From Telmatactis stephensoni (Eukaryota; Cnidaria; Anthozoa; Actiniaria; Isophelliidae), in assembly GCA_029948255.1 (NCBI GenBank), contig JALIZF010001832.1, positions 310,001 to 374,000 on the forward strand: a stretch of 64,000 bases of DNA. The letters run 5' to 3'. A program made the translations under genes and the position numbers. How positions within the stretch are numbered: the stretch's first letter is position 1; every line of letters begins with the position of its first letter. Of the stretch, positions 40,501-55,500 are shown one piece after another. The notes beneath the pieces were generated by a model. It was not told the DNA's origin. It did not search any database and saw only the letters and a list, made by a program, of their open reading frames with translations.

Positions 40501-43500
40501 ACTTCAACTGGAGCAGCTGTGAAATTAAATGTAAAATTTTGAGATAAAAGTTTTTGGTCGAAAATTCCATCAAACTTTTATAGAATAACACCAATATTAA
40601 TTATCTATTTACCTTCAACTTCTAAGATACAGCTTCTAAAGCTTTTCCCCAGTCGACTACGAGCCTCACACAAGTAAGTTCCACTGTCCTGTGGTGTTAG
40701 TCCAAATATGTTGATATAATGAAGATTTCCGCGGTATCTCGTGTCAGTTCGTGTGGTGTCGTACAATAGGATACCATCTTTGTACCACGTGACATCAGGT
40801 CTTGGACAACCTCTAACTGTGAAACTGATGTGTCCGAGTCCTCCGACTCGAGCAACTTTGGTATACTCTCCTTCTTCTTCGACAAAGTCTGGTCCAAACT
40901 GTCGTTCATGAACATTGATGAATAGAAGACACCCTTTCTGTCCTACGTCGTTAGTGGCGATACATTTGTACGTTCCTGAGTCGTCTAGTTTAATATCATT
41001 GATAGTAAAGGTATAGGTGTCTCCATCACGAACGCTTTGATATTTATCACCCATTTCAAGTCTGGTCTGCTCACGATACCACTCTACTTGTGGTTCAGGG
41101 AACCCAAAGACTTGTAACTCTAGTTTCGCCTCGGTGCCTTCCGTGACATCAACCTCTCTCATTTTTGCCAAGATCTCGGGTTTGGCCAGTCCACGGTTAA
41201 CATTTACACGAGCACTCGTGCTAGCAGATCCAAGATCGTTTGTAACGATGCACTTATAGATACCGTCATCATTGCGTGTTACACGTGGCAGGAAGAGTTT
41301 GGCATGTGTCCCATCGTAGTACATTCTAACATTGAAATCACTTTCAATGGGAATGTCATTTCTGAACCACTCAATTGTTGGCAAGGGGATGGCCGTTGCT
41401 TCGATGACTAACATTGCGCTTTCTCCCTCAGTGATATCAGTATCATGGAGTTCAGACGAAATTGTTGGTGCAACCCACTCATCCTCCGGTGGAAGTTCTA
41501 AACAGGAAAAATAATAACAGGTTTTAGTTTTATTTATTACCAGGAATATTCAAATCTGTATGGAATTGAACGAGAATAATTGGTATTTGAAGAATATAAT
41601 GAATTACCTGAAACGTTTAGTGTGAATCTTCTGGATGAACTTCCTTCTGAGTTTTCGGCAACACATTTGTATGACCCTGTATCATCAGTTGTGGCATCCG
41701 GGATATTCAAGTAATATATATTTCCGCGAGATCGGGTGTGAGTTCTATCACCTTCGGAGACCTCTTCTTCGTCTTTGTACCAAGTAACTGTCGCTGTTGG
41801 TTTACTTTTAATGATCGCACTCATGCATGCTTCTCGTCCTTCTCTGCAAACAACACCTTCAGGTCCTTCGCCCTCGAGGAAAATAGGCGCATAATTCCCT
41901 TCTTCCACAGTCATTTGACAGCGAGTTGTTACTCTGCCTAAATCATTACTTGCTACAGCCATATACGTTCCGGTATCATCACGTTCAATATTTCTGATGA
42001 CTAATGAATGGAAGCCGTCGTCTTCAGTGATATCATGACGTCCCTTCGAGAATAATCTAGTGGTATCGTGGTACCATGTTACTTTTGGCGATGGAGTACC
42101 TGTCACTTTAAACTGTAATCTGGCTTCTCCACCTTCAACGACTGTAACGTCACTGAGTTTCTCCTCGAAAGATGGTCGTACTTTTCTTTTACTGATAATC
42201 AAATTTGCAGTACTAGAAGAATGGCCAGCGCTGTTTCTTACAACACATTTGTAGGTTGCCTGGTCGTTTTCTTGTGTTTCTTTGATGACAAGAGTGCAGA
42301 CCTGACCATCAAAGAATGACATCACCCGAGAATCACTTGTGATATGTTCATCATCTTTAAGCCATTCAACAGTTGGTTGTGGCTTGCCAGATACGGTGCA
42401 CATAAGTTCCACCCCGTCTCCCTCTGTTGCTTCAGTATCAGATAGTTTTCTAATGATAGCAGGGGATGTTGCGCCTCGCTCAGCTAAAACAGAACGACAA
42501 TGGACAAATGTTAATATATATAAACGTTTTCTATGCTTTTGAAATTTGGTAAATAGTTAAGATTACCTTCAACATATACATCAAAGTTTTGAAACGATGT
42601 TCCAAGTTCAGTTACTGCTTCACACTTATACAGCCCGCTGTCGTCGAGAGTCACAGATGGAATATTTAAGTAGTGTTTATCTCCACGTGAACGTATATTC
42701 AGCCTCTCCGTGTCCTCCATTCTAATACCGTCTTTATACCACGTTATTTCTAAGTCAGGTTCGGATTTTACAGTTGCATCAAGGTTCAATTCCTGGCCCA
42801 CGTTAAGTCTTATCGGACCGCGTTGACCTTCAGTTGGAGCGAACTCTTTACCCCTCACGACAAGTTCCGCTCTGGAAGTAGCCTCCCCTGCAACGTTTGA
42901 TGCCACGCATTTATAGGAGCCTGTATCATCTGGTCGCACATTACTAATAATGAGTGAATACAGGCCTTCTTCTGGCATCTTCGTTATCTGGAACCGTCCT
43001 TCACTATGGATCTTTCTATTGCCGCGGTACCACTCCACTTCAGGGAAAGGATAGCAAATGAAGCGGACATCAAATTGTACTTTCCAACCTTCCACTGCTT
43101 CAACGTTTCTTAGTTTCTGGGAAGCTTTTGGCTTGGTAATTTGTGGTGCAGCGACAACGCCTGATGGAACCCCTACAACAAAACAATTGGGAATCATCTT
43201 AATTAAGACTGCCGTCTCGATAAAATTTCTTAATTAAAACAATGTCTCAATTGTATTCTTACCTTTCAATTTAAGAATACAGCTTCTAATTGCTGTGCCT
43301 ATGCGGCTACGAGCTTCACACAAATATGTGCCAGCATCATCTGGAGTAAGCCCAAAGATATTAACATACTGGAGATCACCACGTGATCTGATATCAATGC
43401 GAGTGGTGTCGTAGAGCAAGATGCCGTCCTTGTACCAGACGACATCGGGTCTTGGATTACCACGAAGGTTAAAACTGATGTTAACAAACCCTCTTATCCT

Positions 43501-46500
43501 TCCAGTTTTGGTCCATTCACCTTCTTCCTCTGAAAATTCAGGTCCAAAGAGTCTTTCCTTGACGTTTAGTTCTATAATTGACCTTGCTTGTCCTATTTCA
43601 TTAGAGGCAACGCATTTGTACGGTCCAGTGTCCGATAGTCGTAAGTTGTTAATGAACAAAGAGTAAATATCTCCTCTGACACCAATGCGATGACGCTCAC
43701 TGTCAGTTAGCTGCCTTGATCCTTGATACCATTCAAAGGTAGGTTTCGGAGACCCTACAACTTGGACATCCAATCTTGCCTCGCCATCTTCAAAAGCATC
43801 GACATCTTTTATCATAACATTGATTTCAGGGAAAGTAGACTTTCTCTCGACGTCAAGGAAGGCGCTTGTAAATGCAGAACCTGCATCATTGGTTACTGCA
43901 CATTTGTAATTTCCTCTGTCGCTGTGTTTGGTGTTGTGCAGTACCAGCATTGCGACTTGGCCATCGAAGTATAGAGTCACACGTTCATCAGTTTCAAGAG
44001 GTATATTGTCCTTGTACCACTGAACGGTCGGCACAGGAAGCCCGCTGATATGTAAGACCAGTTTAGTTTCTTCTCCTTCGTTGGCTTTCATTGGTCTCAG
44101 TCTTGAAGCAAATGATGGTGCTTCCCATTGGTCCACTGGAAGAGGGGCTGTGGATAGAAAATACGTACGTAAGTATCTAATCAATCCATATTCAACTCAA
44201 ATTAGAAATACAATACATACCTTTCACTATCAAATCAAAGAGTCGATAGGAAGTACCGACAATATTGTGTGCTTCACATTTATAGTCACTAGCATCCCTG
44301 GGAGTCGCTCTGTAAATGACTAAGGAGTGCATATCTCCACGTGATCTGATTCCAACTCGTTTAGAATCATATAATAACTTCCCGCTCCTATACCATGTGA
44401 CGTCTGGTTTCGGACAACCTCTCACTGTCGCCATCATGTGCGCTTCCTGTCCTTCCTGGACAATAACTGGTTTTGGTGATTCCTCCTCATCGAACTGTGG
44501 TGCAAATTCTCTCTTTTTGACATCTAACATGCCGCGAGAGGAAGATTTGCCAACGTCATTGATTGCCACACACTTGTACGAGACCGAATCGTTTAAGTTG
44601 ACGTTGTTAATTATCAAAGAGTATCGGCCTTGTTCATCTAAAGCCACGATATGGTATTTAGGGCTCTCTGTTATGAGGACAGAACCCTTGTACCATTCTA
44701 CTCTTGGTAGAGGATGAGCTTTAATATAAGCATCAAACCGAGCCTGTTCTCCTTCAACAGTTTCCACATCTGTCAGTTTTCGTCGCCATCTTGGCAAGGT
44801 ATTCATTACATTAACGATCAATCTCGTGCTGCTAGAAGCAGGACCAGCATCATTCGTGGCAACGCACTTGTAATTACCTTCATCTTCGATCTCTGTTCCT
44901 AAGATGGTTAGGCTACAAACATTTCCATCGTAGGAGACTCTCATTCGTTGATCAAAGAGGAGCGGCTTTTCATCTTTAAACCAAGAAATCGTTGGTTTTG
45001 GCTTACCAGACACGTTGCAGCTTAGAATGGCCACGTCATTTTCCATTACTGATAATGGACTTAATTCGGTAGAAAACACTGGCTTATCTACGTCTGGCGC
45101 TACAAAACAACCGAAAAAATAAAACGTAAGCTTAAATGTGAAAACGTTACTTAACAATATGTGCAAAGAAAATTCTTTCAAACGAATGAAACCTATTTTA
45201 ACCTACCTTTCAATTTGAGGTCAAACGTTCTATACGCCGTACCAAGTGGAGTTCTAGCTTCACACTTGTACGTTGCTGCGTCTTCGGGTTTGGCGTCACG
45301 AATAGCAAGATGATGTAGTTTATCACGTGATCTTATATCAATCCTCTTTGTATCAAACAGTGGCACATCTGCTTTATACCAAGTCACAAAAGGCGGTGGT
45401 GTTCCTACGATTGTGAAGCTTTTACCGATTTCCTGTCCTTTCTGGAAATAAATTACTGATTCCTGATCCACTTCATCATCGAGGAACTTCGGTGCAAATT
45501 CTCTTTCCCGCACTTGCAAGTCACAACGGATAGGCACTTCGTGACCCTGGGAACGTACAATACATTTGTAGATTCCTCCGTCTGACTTACTGACGTTGTG
45601 AATGACCAATGAATATGTACCGTCATCTTCATTATAAGAGAACTCATACGGAAATTGATCTTCGATTTTGTTTTTTCCTTTGTACCACTCAACTTGAGGA
45701 CTCACAAAGTTTCTAAGTGATAGGTCGATGTAGCCCTTTCCTCCTTCAATAGCAGGGAATACTAGAGTATCTGCAAATCCCATCCTGGAAATTTCATAAA
45801 CGAATGGCTTCGTCTCATCTGCATAAAAAGAAAAATTAAATATTATTCCAAACAAGTCAGTAGAATTTACCAACGTACATTTGCCCGACTCCGGTAAAAT
45901 CAAAGTTAAGATCATTTAAAATTCCGTAATTAGTACTAAACGTACCATGTATTTTCAAGGTACAGCTTCTAAAACTGCTTCCCAGGCGGCTGTGTGCGTA
46001 GCATACGTAGGTTCCAGTATCCTCTGACGTTACATCAAAGATATTAAGATACTGAATATCACCACGTGACCTCATATCCATGTGAGTGGTGTCATAAAGG
46101 AGCTTTCCGTCTCTGTACCACGTGACAAATGGTCTTGGATTTCCTCTTAGCGTGAATGTGATATTAACGAACCCCCCTTTTCTCACTATCTTGGACCACT
46201 CGCCGTCCTCTTCCAAAAACTCCGGCGCAAATAGCCTTTCTTTGACGGTTAGGTCTAAAAGAGCTATTGCCCGTCCAAATTTATTAGTAGCAATGCATTT
46301 ATACAAGCCACAGTCGTCCATTTTCAGGTCTGAGACAATCAAGGAGTAGGATTTTGTTTCTGGTTCAGATATGATTTGGAATCGTCCTCCGTCAGTGATG
46401 ATTTCGTTGGCTCGAGACCACTCCAACTCTGGGTTGGGTTCCCCTCTGATCTTAAGATTAAATCTTGCTTCACTTCCCTCGATTGCTATGATTTCCGTTG

Positions 46501-49500
46501 GTCTTTCAATGATCTCTGGACCTGCCGTTTTGGGATTAACAGTGAGCCTAGCAGAAGAGGACGCAGAACCACAGCTGTTTCGAATGACACACTTGTAGGT
46601 TGCAGTGTCAGGGAGTTTCGTTTCTAAAAAGATAAGCCTACAGTTTCTGCCGTCATATTCAGTTTTATAGAAACGGCTTGGCGTCAAGGGCACGTTGTCT
46701 TTGAACCATTCTACTTCTGGTTTAGGGAAACCAGAAACTCTACAGCTAAGCAGTGCTGAATCTCCTTCTTCACTCTCAACTGGTATTAAGTTGGACAGGA
46801 ATGTTGGTGCTTCCCATCTTTCTTTTGGCACTGAAATAAAGATGAAACGATTTTTAGCAGACAAACAAATATTGCATCACTGAAGAGCTAGTCAAGAGGA
46901 TAAGTATACTCTTGAAACTATAGTTAAGCGCAAAGGTTATAATGAGACCACAGCCATTAGTTCTTCTCTCTCTTTCTCTCGCTGTTTCTGATAAGAAGTG
47001 ATAGAAAGTTCATACTAACGACATGTAAAATCAAATAATACCTTTAACGTATACGTCAAATATCCTGGTGGCTTTTCCGAGCCTGTTGTTAGCCTCAACC
47101 TTATATACGCCAGAATCGTCTGGTTTAAGGCCGTAGATGGAAACATAGCTCGCGTCACCTCTTGATCTTACATCCACTCTTCTGGAGTCGCGTAAAATAT
47201 CTCCATCTTTATACCAAGTCACTGTAGGCTGTGGGTTTCCGCGTACCGTTACACGCAGACTTGTATCACTCCCATCAATGGCATTGATTGGTTCGGGCTC
47301 GTCTCCCAAAAACTCTGGAGGATATTTTATATCCTTCACATCGAGATCTGCTTTAGAAGTTACCTTTCCCACTTCGTTCGTTGCAATGCATCTGTAAAGG
47401 CCGATGTCATCAAAACGGGTATTCTTTATTACTAATGTATGGGTGTCACCATCGTGCGAGATATTGAATCTTCCTCCTCCTTGACCGTCAATTATTTTTG
47501 TTGTTTCCTTGTACCACTTCACATCTGGCCGTGGATAACCAGAAAACCTGACAGTAAAGCGAGCATGTTCTCCTTCATAGATAGATACATCAGCCATGGG
47601 CTCCTCTATCTTCGGTTTAATCGACTTTTTAGAGATAACGAGATCAGCTCTGCTTGATGCTGAGCCATTGTCATTGGTTACCTCACACTTATACTCTCCA
47701 CAGTCGTCAAGCTCTGCCTTGGAAATGGTAAGATAACCATTCCTTCCGTCAAATTGTGCCACCACACGACCGCCAAGGTCAAGCGGGCGTTCATTTTTAA
47801 ACCAGCGGGCAGTTGGTTCAGGATAACCAGATACCTTGTAAATGAAACCAACTGTTTCTCCAACTGTGCCATAGATCGGTTTAAGTCCACTTATGAATGT
47901 TGGCGGCCTTCGAGGTACTAGGAAAGAAAACAGAGAAAAATTATCGAACAAAATCGAGGAATCCCTGATCATTGTAAGATATGCACATAAACCAGCAAAA
48001 TATACAAACCTTCTACTCTAACATCCAAGCTACATGAAGCCGTTCCTAGTTCGTTTGTTGCCTCGCATCTGTATGTTCCCGAATCTTGAGGAGATGACTT
48101 GTAGATGACAATGTTGTGAGTGTCACCTCTTGATCTCAAATCAATGTTTCTGGGAGAGATCAATTTAATACCATCTTTGTACCAAGCCACTGTAGGCTTG
48201 GGTCGACCCCTTACTGTAAAGCTGACATTAACTTCTCTGTTTTCGGGAGTTACAATGCTTTTATCGTTATCTTCAAAAATTGGTGCAAACTCTTTGTCGG
48301 AGACTGAGAGTTCTGCACGTGTTGTCGCTCTTCCAGCTGCATTGTAAGCAACGCACTTGTAAGATCCTTCGTCGGACCTCCTCAGATTTCTTATAACCAA
48401 TGTTTGCTCTTCACCATCTTGTAATATACTGTGCCTCCCTCCATCAAAGATCTGATCAAATCCAGAGAACCATTCGACTTTGTCATAACCTCTGATTTTG
48501 GTACGTAAACGCACCTCACCAGCCTCGACACCTTCTACATCTTTCAGCTTCTCAATTATCTCAGGTTTGGTTATTTCCCTCATTACCGTTACATTCGAAG
48601 TACTAGAAGATGAACCACTGCTATTTTTAGCAACGACTTTGTAGGTTCCTTTATCATCAGGCGAGGCATCGTTTATAGTTAATGAAGCTTCTTTACCATC
48701 CCATCGTAAAAATGTTCGAGCTCCAGGCTTAATGGGACGCCCATCTTTAAACCATTCAAAGCTTGGTTCTGGCTGACCAGACACTCTGCAGTATAGCTTT
48801 ATGTCACCCCCTTCCGGCACCTCAACTGGCGATCTCAATTTGCTAACAAACATAGGTGCTTGATCTCTTGGCTTGAATTCTGTCAAGATAACGAGGAATA
48901 AGAATTATGCTTATTGCTTGACAAAACTAAACAAGAATGAAGTATACATACCCTTCACTCGGACATCAATGATTCTGTATGCTGTGCCATGTTTGTTTTG
49001 AGCTTCACACCTGTAAGTTCCCGAGTCATCCACATTCGCTTTGTGGATAACAAGACTGTGAGTATCACCCACTGGACGCAGTTCAACTCGTCGGGAACCC
49101 ACAAACGTTCTGTCATCTTTGTACCAAGTCACATCGGGCTTCGGCTTCCCTTCCACTTCTAGTTTCACTTGCAGCTTGCCATCTTCCTCAACAAAGAATG
49201 GTTCATCCAATTCATCGCCTAAGAACCTTGGTGCAAATTGTTTCTCTTTGACATTCAGATCTGCTCGCAGTGTTATCTTCCCGGCATCGTTCTTCGCGAC
49301 ACACTTGTATAGCCCAGCATCATTACGTTTCACGTCTGCAATACTCAAAGAATACACTTCGTCATCTTCTTCGATTCTGAATCGGTTTCCATCATAGATC
49401 TTTTTATTTCCTTGATACCATTCCACGTCTGCTCTTGGGGTACTTGCAAGTTTTACTTGGAATCTTGCGCTTTCATTTTCGTACGCTTCCACGTCCTTCA

Positions 49501-52500
49501 TCGGTTCAAGTACCTCGGGTTTTTCGGTTCGTTTTCTGACATTAAGGTCAGCACTGCATGACTCTTTACCGAATTCGTTACTAGCAACGCACTTGTACGT
49601 TCCCTTGTCATCTAGTGCCAGATCTTTGAAAGTCACCGAAGAAGTGTAACCGTCAAAGCTTTCAACAATATCCTTATTTATCCTTAATTTAAGACCATCT
49701 TTGAACCAGTCGATAGTTGGTTCAGGCTTTCCAGTTACGTAGCAAACAAGCTTATGTTTATCTCCAACGAAGCAGTCAGCGGGCTCAAGTCGGCCAGTGA
49801 ACGTTGGGGGACGTCCCTTTGGTTTTGCAACTGAAATACATAAACGTTCAATTAGTATAATTAAAAAAATACAAACAATAACAATTTGTAACATCGATAT
49901 TAACCTTCAACTTCAATGGCAAATCGCCTGCTGCTTGAACCTAGTTCATTTGTGGCTTCACATTTGTATCTGCCAACGTCTTCGGGTGAAGCTCTGGGAA
50001 TGATGAGATATACTGACTCGCCACTCTGTCTGAGCTCCAGTTTACGGCTGCTTTGTACAACTTTATTATCTTTGTACCATTTTATTTCAGGTTTGGGATT
50101 ACCTCGGACCTTAAATCCCACGTTCACTTCTTGACCTTCGCGAACTGGGATTGTCTTATCTCGGTCTTCCTCTTCAAACTCTGGAGCAAATCGTTTTGGT
50201 TTTACATCGAGTGTTGCTCGAGAGGTGACCTTCCCTAAATCATTTGATGCGACACATTTGTAAGGTCCAGCATCATTGAGTGTAACGTTTGAAATAACAA
50301 TGGAATAAAGATCATCCTCTTCGTCTTCAATCATTCTAAACCTTTTGCGGTCAGTTATTTTACTACCGCCACAATACCATTCAACTTTTGGCCTTGGAAC
50401 ACCCTTTAACCTGATATCAAAACGCGCTTCATTTCCTTCGAAAGTTCCGACGTTCTTCATCTCCTCGAGAATTTCGGGCTTCAAGTTCTTTTTATCCACA
50501 AACATTTCAGCAGAACTTGATGCTGAACCAAGATCATTTTTCACGATGCACTTGTAATTACCTTGATCGTCCAGGGATATTTGTTTAAACAGCAAGACAG
50601 CATTTCTGCCATCGAAGGTTGTCTTCACTCGATCATCGGTCATTATGGGCTTATTATTTTTAAACCATTCGACGGCGGGTTGAGGAGAACCAGACACTTT
50701 ACAGACAAGACGATGCTCATCACCCTCCTTTGCTCTAGAGGTCTTCAACTCACTAACAATCGAAGGTGCCTCATCTCGAGCTTTAGGTACTGAAAATAAT
50801 TGAGAATCAAATTAGTTTCTTCTACGACTAGTAATCATCAAAATTGTGAGAATGAGAAAAATTAGGATTTCATATCTTTACCTTCAACTATAATTTCAAA
50901 CGTCCTCTTCGCCTTTCCTAACTTATTCCTTGCTTCGCAAGTGTAGCTTCCTTGGTCTTCGTCTGTGGCTCTCAGTATCTCAAGTGTGTTGACGTTACCT
51001 CGTGTTCTCACATCTAACAATCTGGTTGGCGTCAGAAGTTTTCCATCCTTGTACCACGATACGTCAGGCTTTGGCTTTCCGCTCACTGTCAAATTAACAC
51101 CCACCTCTTTATTTTCTTGAACAGTGAAGGGACCGACGTCTCCTTCTTCGAACTCAGGCGCTAATTCTTTCTCGTTCACTCTCAAATCTGCTCGCTGAAC
51201 GACTTTTCCTCCTTCATTCTGTGCAACGAATTTATAGGTGCCTGAATCGTCCAGATTAAGGTCACTTATTCTTAGCGTATATCGTTGATCTGCATCAGAA
51301 TCAGTAATGCGATATCTTCCGCCGTCTGAAAGTTTCGTTGTTCCACGGTACCATTCGATAACTGCCTTAGGGTAGCTACTCAGTTTGACACTGTACTCTG
51401 CTTTCTCGTTTTCAAAGGCCTCTACATCTTCCATTTTCTCCAAGACAACTGGCTTGCTAACCTTTTTAGTGACAGTCATATCAGCACTGGAAGAAGCCTT
51501 TCCAAAATCGTTGCTCACACTGCACGTGTAAGTTCCAACATCATCAGGACGTACTTCCAAGAATGACAACTTGCTCACGAATCCATTATAGCTTGCCCTC
51601 ACTCGACCGTCCTGAACGACAGGTTTGTTGTTTTTCATCCATTCCACCTTAGGCTGAGGGGTCCCTGAAACTTTGCAAGTTAAGTCGCACTCTTCACCTT
51701 CGGTTGCCTCAACTGGCCATAACTTGCTCACAAATATCGGGGCCTCACCCTTGGGGGCCGCTGTGAAGCAAATAGTACAGCTTTATTAGATATAAATAAA
51801 TAAAATATATATTATGAAGGTAACAAACTTAAATACATGTTCGAATGTGTGTCGTTGAACACAATCGTTTAAAAGAGTTATTGGGAAATAAAAGCTTATA
51901 TCAAATACCTTTCACTTTCACATCAAAGATTTTGGAGCAAGAGCCTTTAATATTTGTAGCCACACATTTGTACTCTCCTTTGTCTTCAGGAAGTGCTTTT
52001 CTAACGTAAATGTTGTAGGAGTTCCCAACTGGTCTCAGTTCAAGTTTGCTACTCTCACGTAAACGTTTGCCGTCCTTATACCATGTGACTTCAGGCTTTG
52101 GCTCTCCTCTGACTTTCACAGTTTCATCTAGCTCTTCTCCTTCATTTAAGTCAATCACTTTTGTCACGTCGCTATCGTCAATTTCAGGTGCAAATTGTTT
52201 TTCGGTGACCACGAGGTTAGCTCTAGATTCAGCCTTACCAACATCGTTTGACGCGATACATTTGTAAAGTCCTGCATCAGAATCGTTTAAATCTGTTATC
52301 ACGAGTGAGTATTCATTTCCTGATTCAAATATTTTGTATTTCCTTCCATCCATTAATTCCTTTTGGCCAATATACCACTCAACCCAGGGTTTAGGATTGC
52401 CCTCTATTTTGATATCAAACCGGGTCTCGTCTCCCTCCACGCCTGTGGTGTCTTTCAATTTTTCGATAATATTTGGCTTGAAAGTTTGCTTTTCGACGTT

Positions 52501-55500
52501 CAGGTCTGCACTGCTTGAAACTGTGCCAAGATTATTTTTGACCTCACACCTGTAAGTACCAATATCTGATGGTGAAGCGCTTTTGATCACCAGTGTTACA
52601 ACACGTCCATCAAAACTAGGCTTTATACGGCTGTCAGGCTCCAACAGCTTTTCATTCTTAAACCACTCCACTGTGGGCTCAGGCTTGGCAGAAACTTTAC
52701 ATGCCAACTTACAGCTTTCGCCCTCAGTGACTGTTGTTGGCCTCAATTCACTTATAAACGATGGTTTTTCTCCTTTAGGTTCTGCAATGCAATCATGATC
52801 AATAATCAATAAAGTAGTAATCGACAGAGGACCAAGTAAATGGGAGGAGAAAACCTACCTTCAACTTGAACCCCAAAGGTAATGAACGATGAACCAAGTT
52901 TGTTGTTAGCCTCACATTTGTACGTTCCAGTGTCACTTGGAGAAGCTTTACGAATGTAGAAGTTATAAGAATTACCGTGAGTGGAAAACTCAAGGTTTTT
53001 GGATTCGAACAGACGTTGATCATCTTTGTACCAAACCACGTCCGCTTTCGGTTTAGCCTTGATCTTACAGCTTACATCTACATGCTGTCCTTCCTTGACA
53101 TATTGATCTTTCACTTCACCCTCAAACTCTGGAACAAACTCCTTATCTTTGACTTCGAGCTCTGCCCGAGTAGAAGCTGTACCTGCATCATTACGAGCTA
53201 CGCATTTGTATGACCCAGCATCATTGCGGTTTACGTTCTTGACTAAAAGAGAAAAGACTTGACCATCAGTTTCATCCATGGCATACTTCTCGTTATCCGC
53301 TAGTTTTCGTGTTCCGTGAAACCATTCAACTTTTGGAACAGGATATCCAGTGAATTGTACCTCGAACTTCGCTTCACTTTCTTCGAAAGCATCTACATTT
53401 TTCATTTTGTCTTTTACTTCTGGTTTTATACTCTTCTTTGAGACATTGACATCGGCAGAACTGGAAACTGTACCGAAGTCATTGGAAACAACACACTTGT
53501 ACGTTCCCTCATCATCAAGTGACGCATTGCTTACTGTTAGCGTGCTCATCCCTTTGACAAAGGTTTGTAGGATGCGTCTATCGTATTTTACGGGTGAGCC
53601 ATCCTTTAACCATTTTACTGAAGGCTCCGGCTTTCCTGAGACCGTGCAAATAAGCTTTAAGTCGTCCCCTTCGGTAACTTTTACGGGTTTTAACTCCCTC
53701 AAAAACGAGGGAACTTCTCCTTTTGGCTTTTCAGCTGTTAGAAAAGAAAGTCAAAAGAATAATTAGTCTGCTTCTACAGCTCTACAATCGGAATGTTGAG
53801 TACGTTATACTGAATAAGGCAACCAACTAACCAACAGTCACAAATGAAACTGAAGTAAGCGTTAGTTACACTCACCTTCAACTTCGACTTCAAATGATTT
53901 GGAAGACGAGCCAACATCATTTCTAGCCTCGCATCTATACATTCCTGCATCTTCCGGTTTTACTTTTGAAATGCAAAGTTTATACGAACCATCACGAGAT
54001 GACTGACTTAACTTCAATGTATCGCGTAGACGAACGTCATCCTTAAACCATATCACCTCTGGCTTGGGTTTTCCTTTAATCTTAAGTTCAACTTTCAATT
54101 CATCATTTTCTTGTAATGCCAGTGGTGACTCTAGTTCTCCTTCGAACTCTGGCGCAAATTTCTTTTCAGAAACGTTAAGCTTGGCTTGTACCTCAGTATC
54201 GCCCACCTCATTGTGAGCTACACATTTATAATAGCCAGCGTCGTCCATGTTCACATCTTTGATATCCAAAGAGTATACATCATCTGCTTTTTTCATAGAA
54301 AACCTCTCGTCGCTCTTGATTCTATTTTTACGATAATACCAGTCAACTTCAGGAGTTGGGTAGCCTGACAGTTTCACTTCAAAATGTGCGTCACCTTCCT
54401 CTGTTGCATCGACGTCTTTCATTTTCTTCACAACTTCTGGTCTTCTTTTTCTCTTGTCTACAGACACATCTGCACTCGACTCCACCGAACCGAGGTCGTT
54501 TGCGACTTTACATTTGTAATTACCAGCATCATCAAGAGCAACTTTCTTAAAGGACAGGGTGCTGGCAACCCCATCAAAGCTGGTAGTTACGCGATCATCT
54601 AGAGGTATTTCTTTGTTGTTCTTGAACCATGTGATGGTTGGCTTAGGTTCTCCAGTGATTTTGCAAACTAATTTATAGCTTTCGTCTTCGGTTGCTGGTG
54701 TGGCGCGAAGTTCGCTTAAAAATGACGGGGCCCTCCCTTTAGGTTTTAATGCTACAAAAAAGCAAAACAAAAACAATTAAAACAAATCAATTATTACAAC
54801 ATCCCTCCCTACTTCGCACTCCTATCCATCAACCAATTAACGATTTGTTATATTATTGCGAATAGCACATACCTTCGACTATAACATCAAAGGTGCAAGA
54901 TGATGTTCCAAGCTTGTTTTTAGCCTCACACGTGTATGATCCCATATCATCTTTAGAGGCTTTGGTAATATAAAGACTATGAGAATCTCCACGAGAGGTC
55001 AGTAAAAGCTTTATGGTGTCAAATAACCGTTTGCCATCTTTGTACCATGTTACTTCAGCTTTGGGTTTAGCTTTGACCGTGCAAACCACTTCTAATTCCT
55101 CATTCTCTTTAATGACCTTATTTCCCACTTCTTCCTGAAACTCGGGGACAAATAATTTTTCTTTGACTTTAAGTTCAGCGCGAGCGGAAGATTTTCCCGC
55201 GTCGTTTGTGGCAACACACTTGTACATCCCTGCATCGTCCTTGTTGAGGTCTTTGACAAGTAGTGAATAAATCTGATCGTCCGACTTGATCAGCTTATGT
55301 TTGTCGTCGTCCTCAAGCTTCTCGACACCATGGAACCACTCAATGTCTGGAGCAGGATAGCCAGTAAACTGGACGTCAAACTTTGTCTCTCCTTGTTCTT
55401 CAGCCACGACATCTTTCATTTTCTCTTTGACTTCTGGTTTTGTGATTTTCCTTGCAACAGTAACATCAGTGGTAGCATCAACTGAACCAAAGTCATTTCG

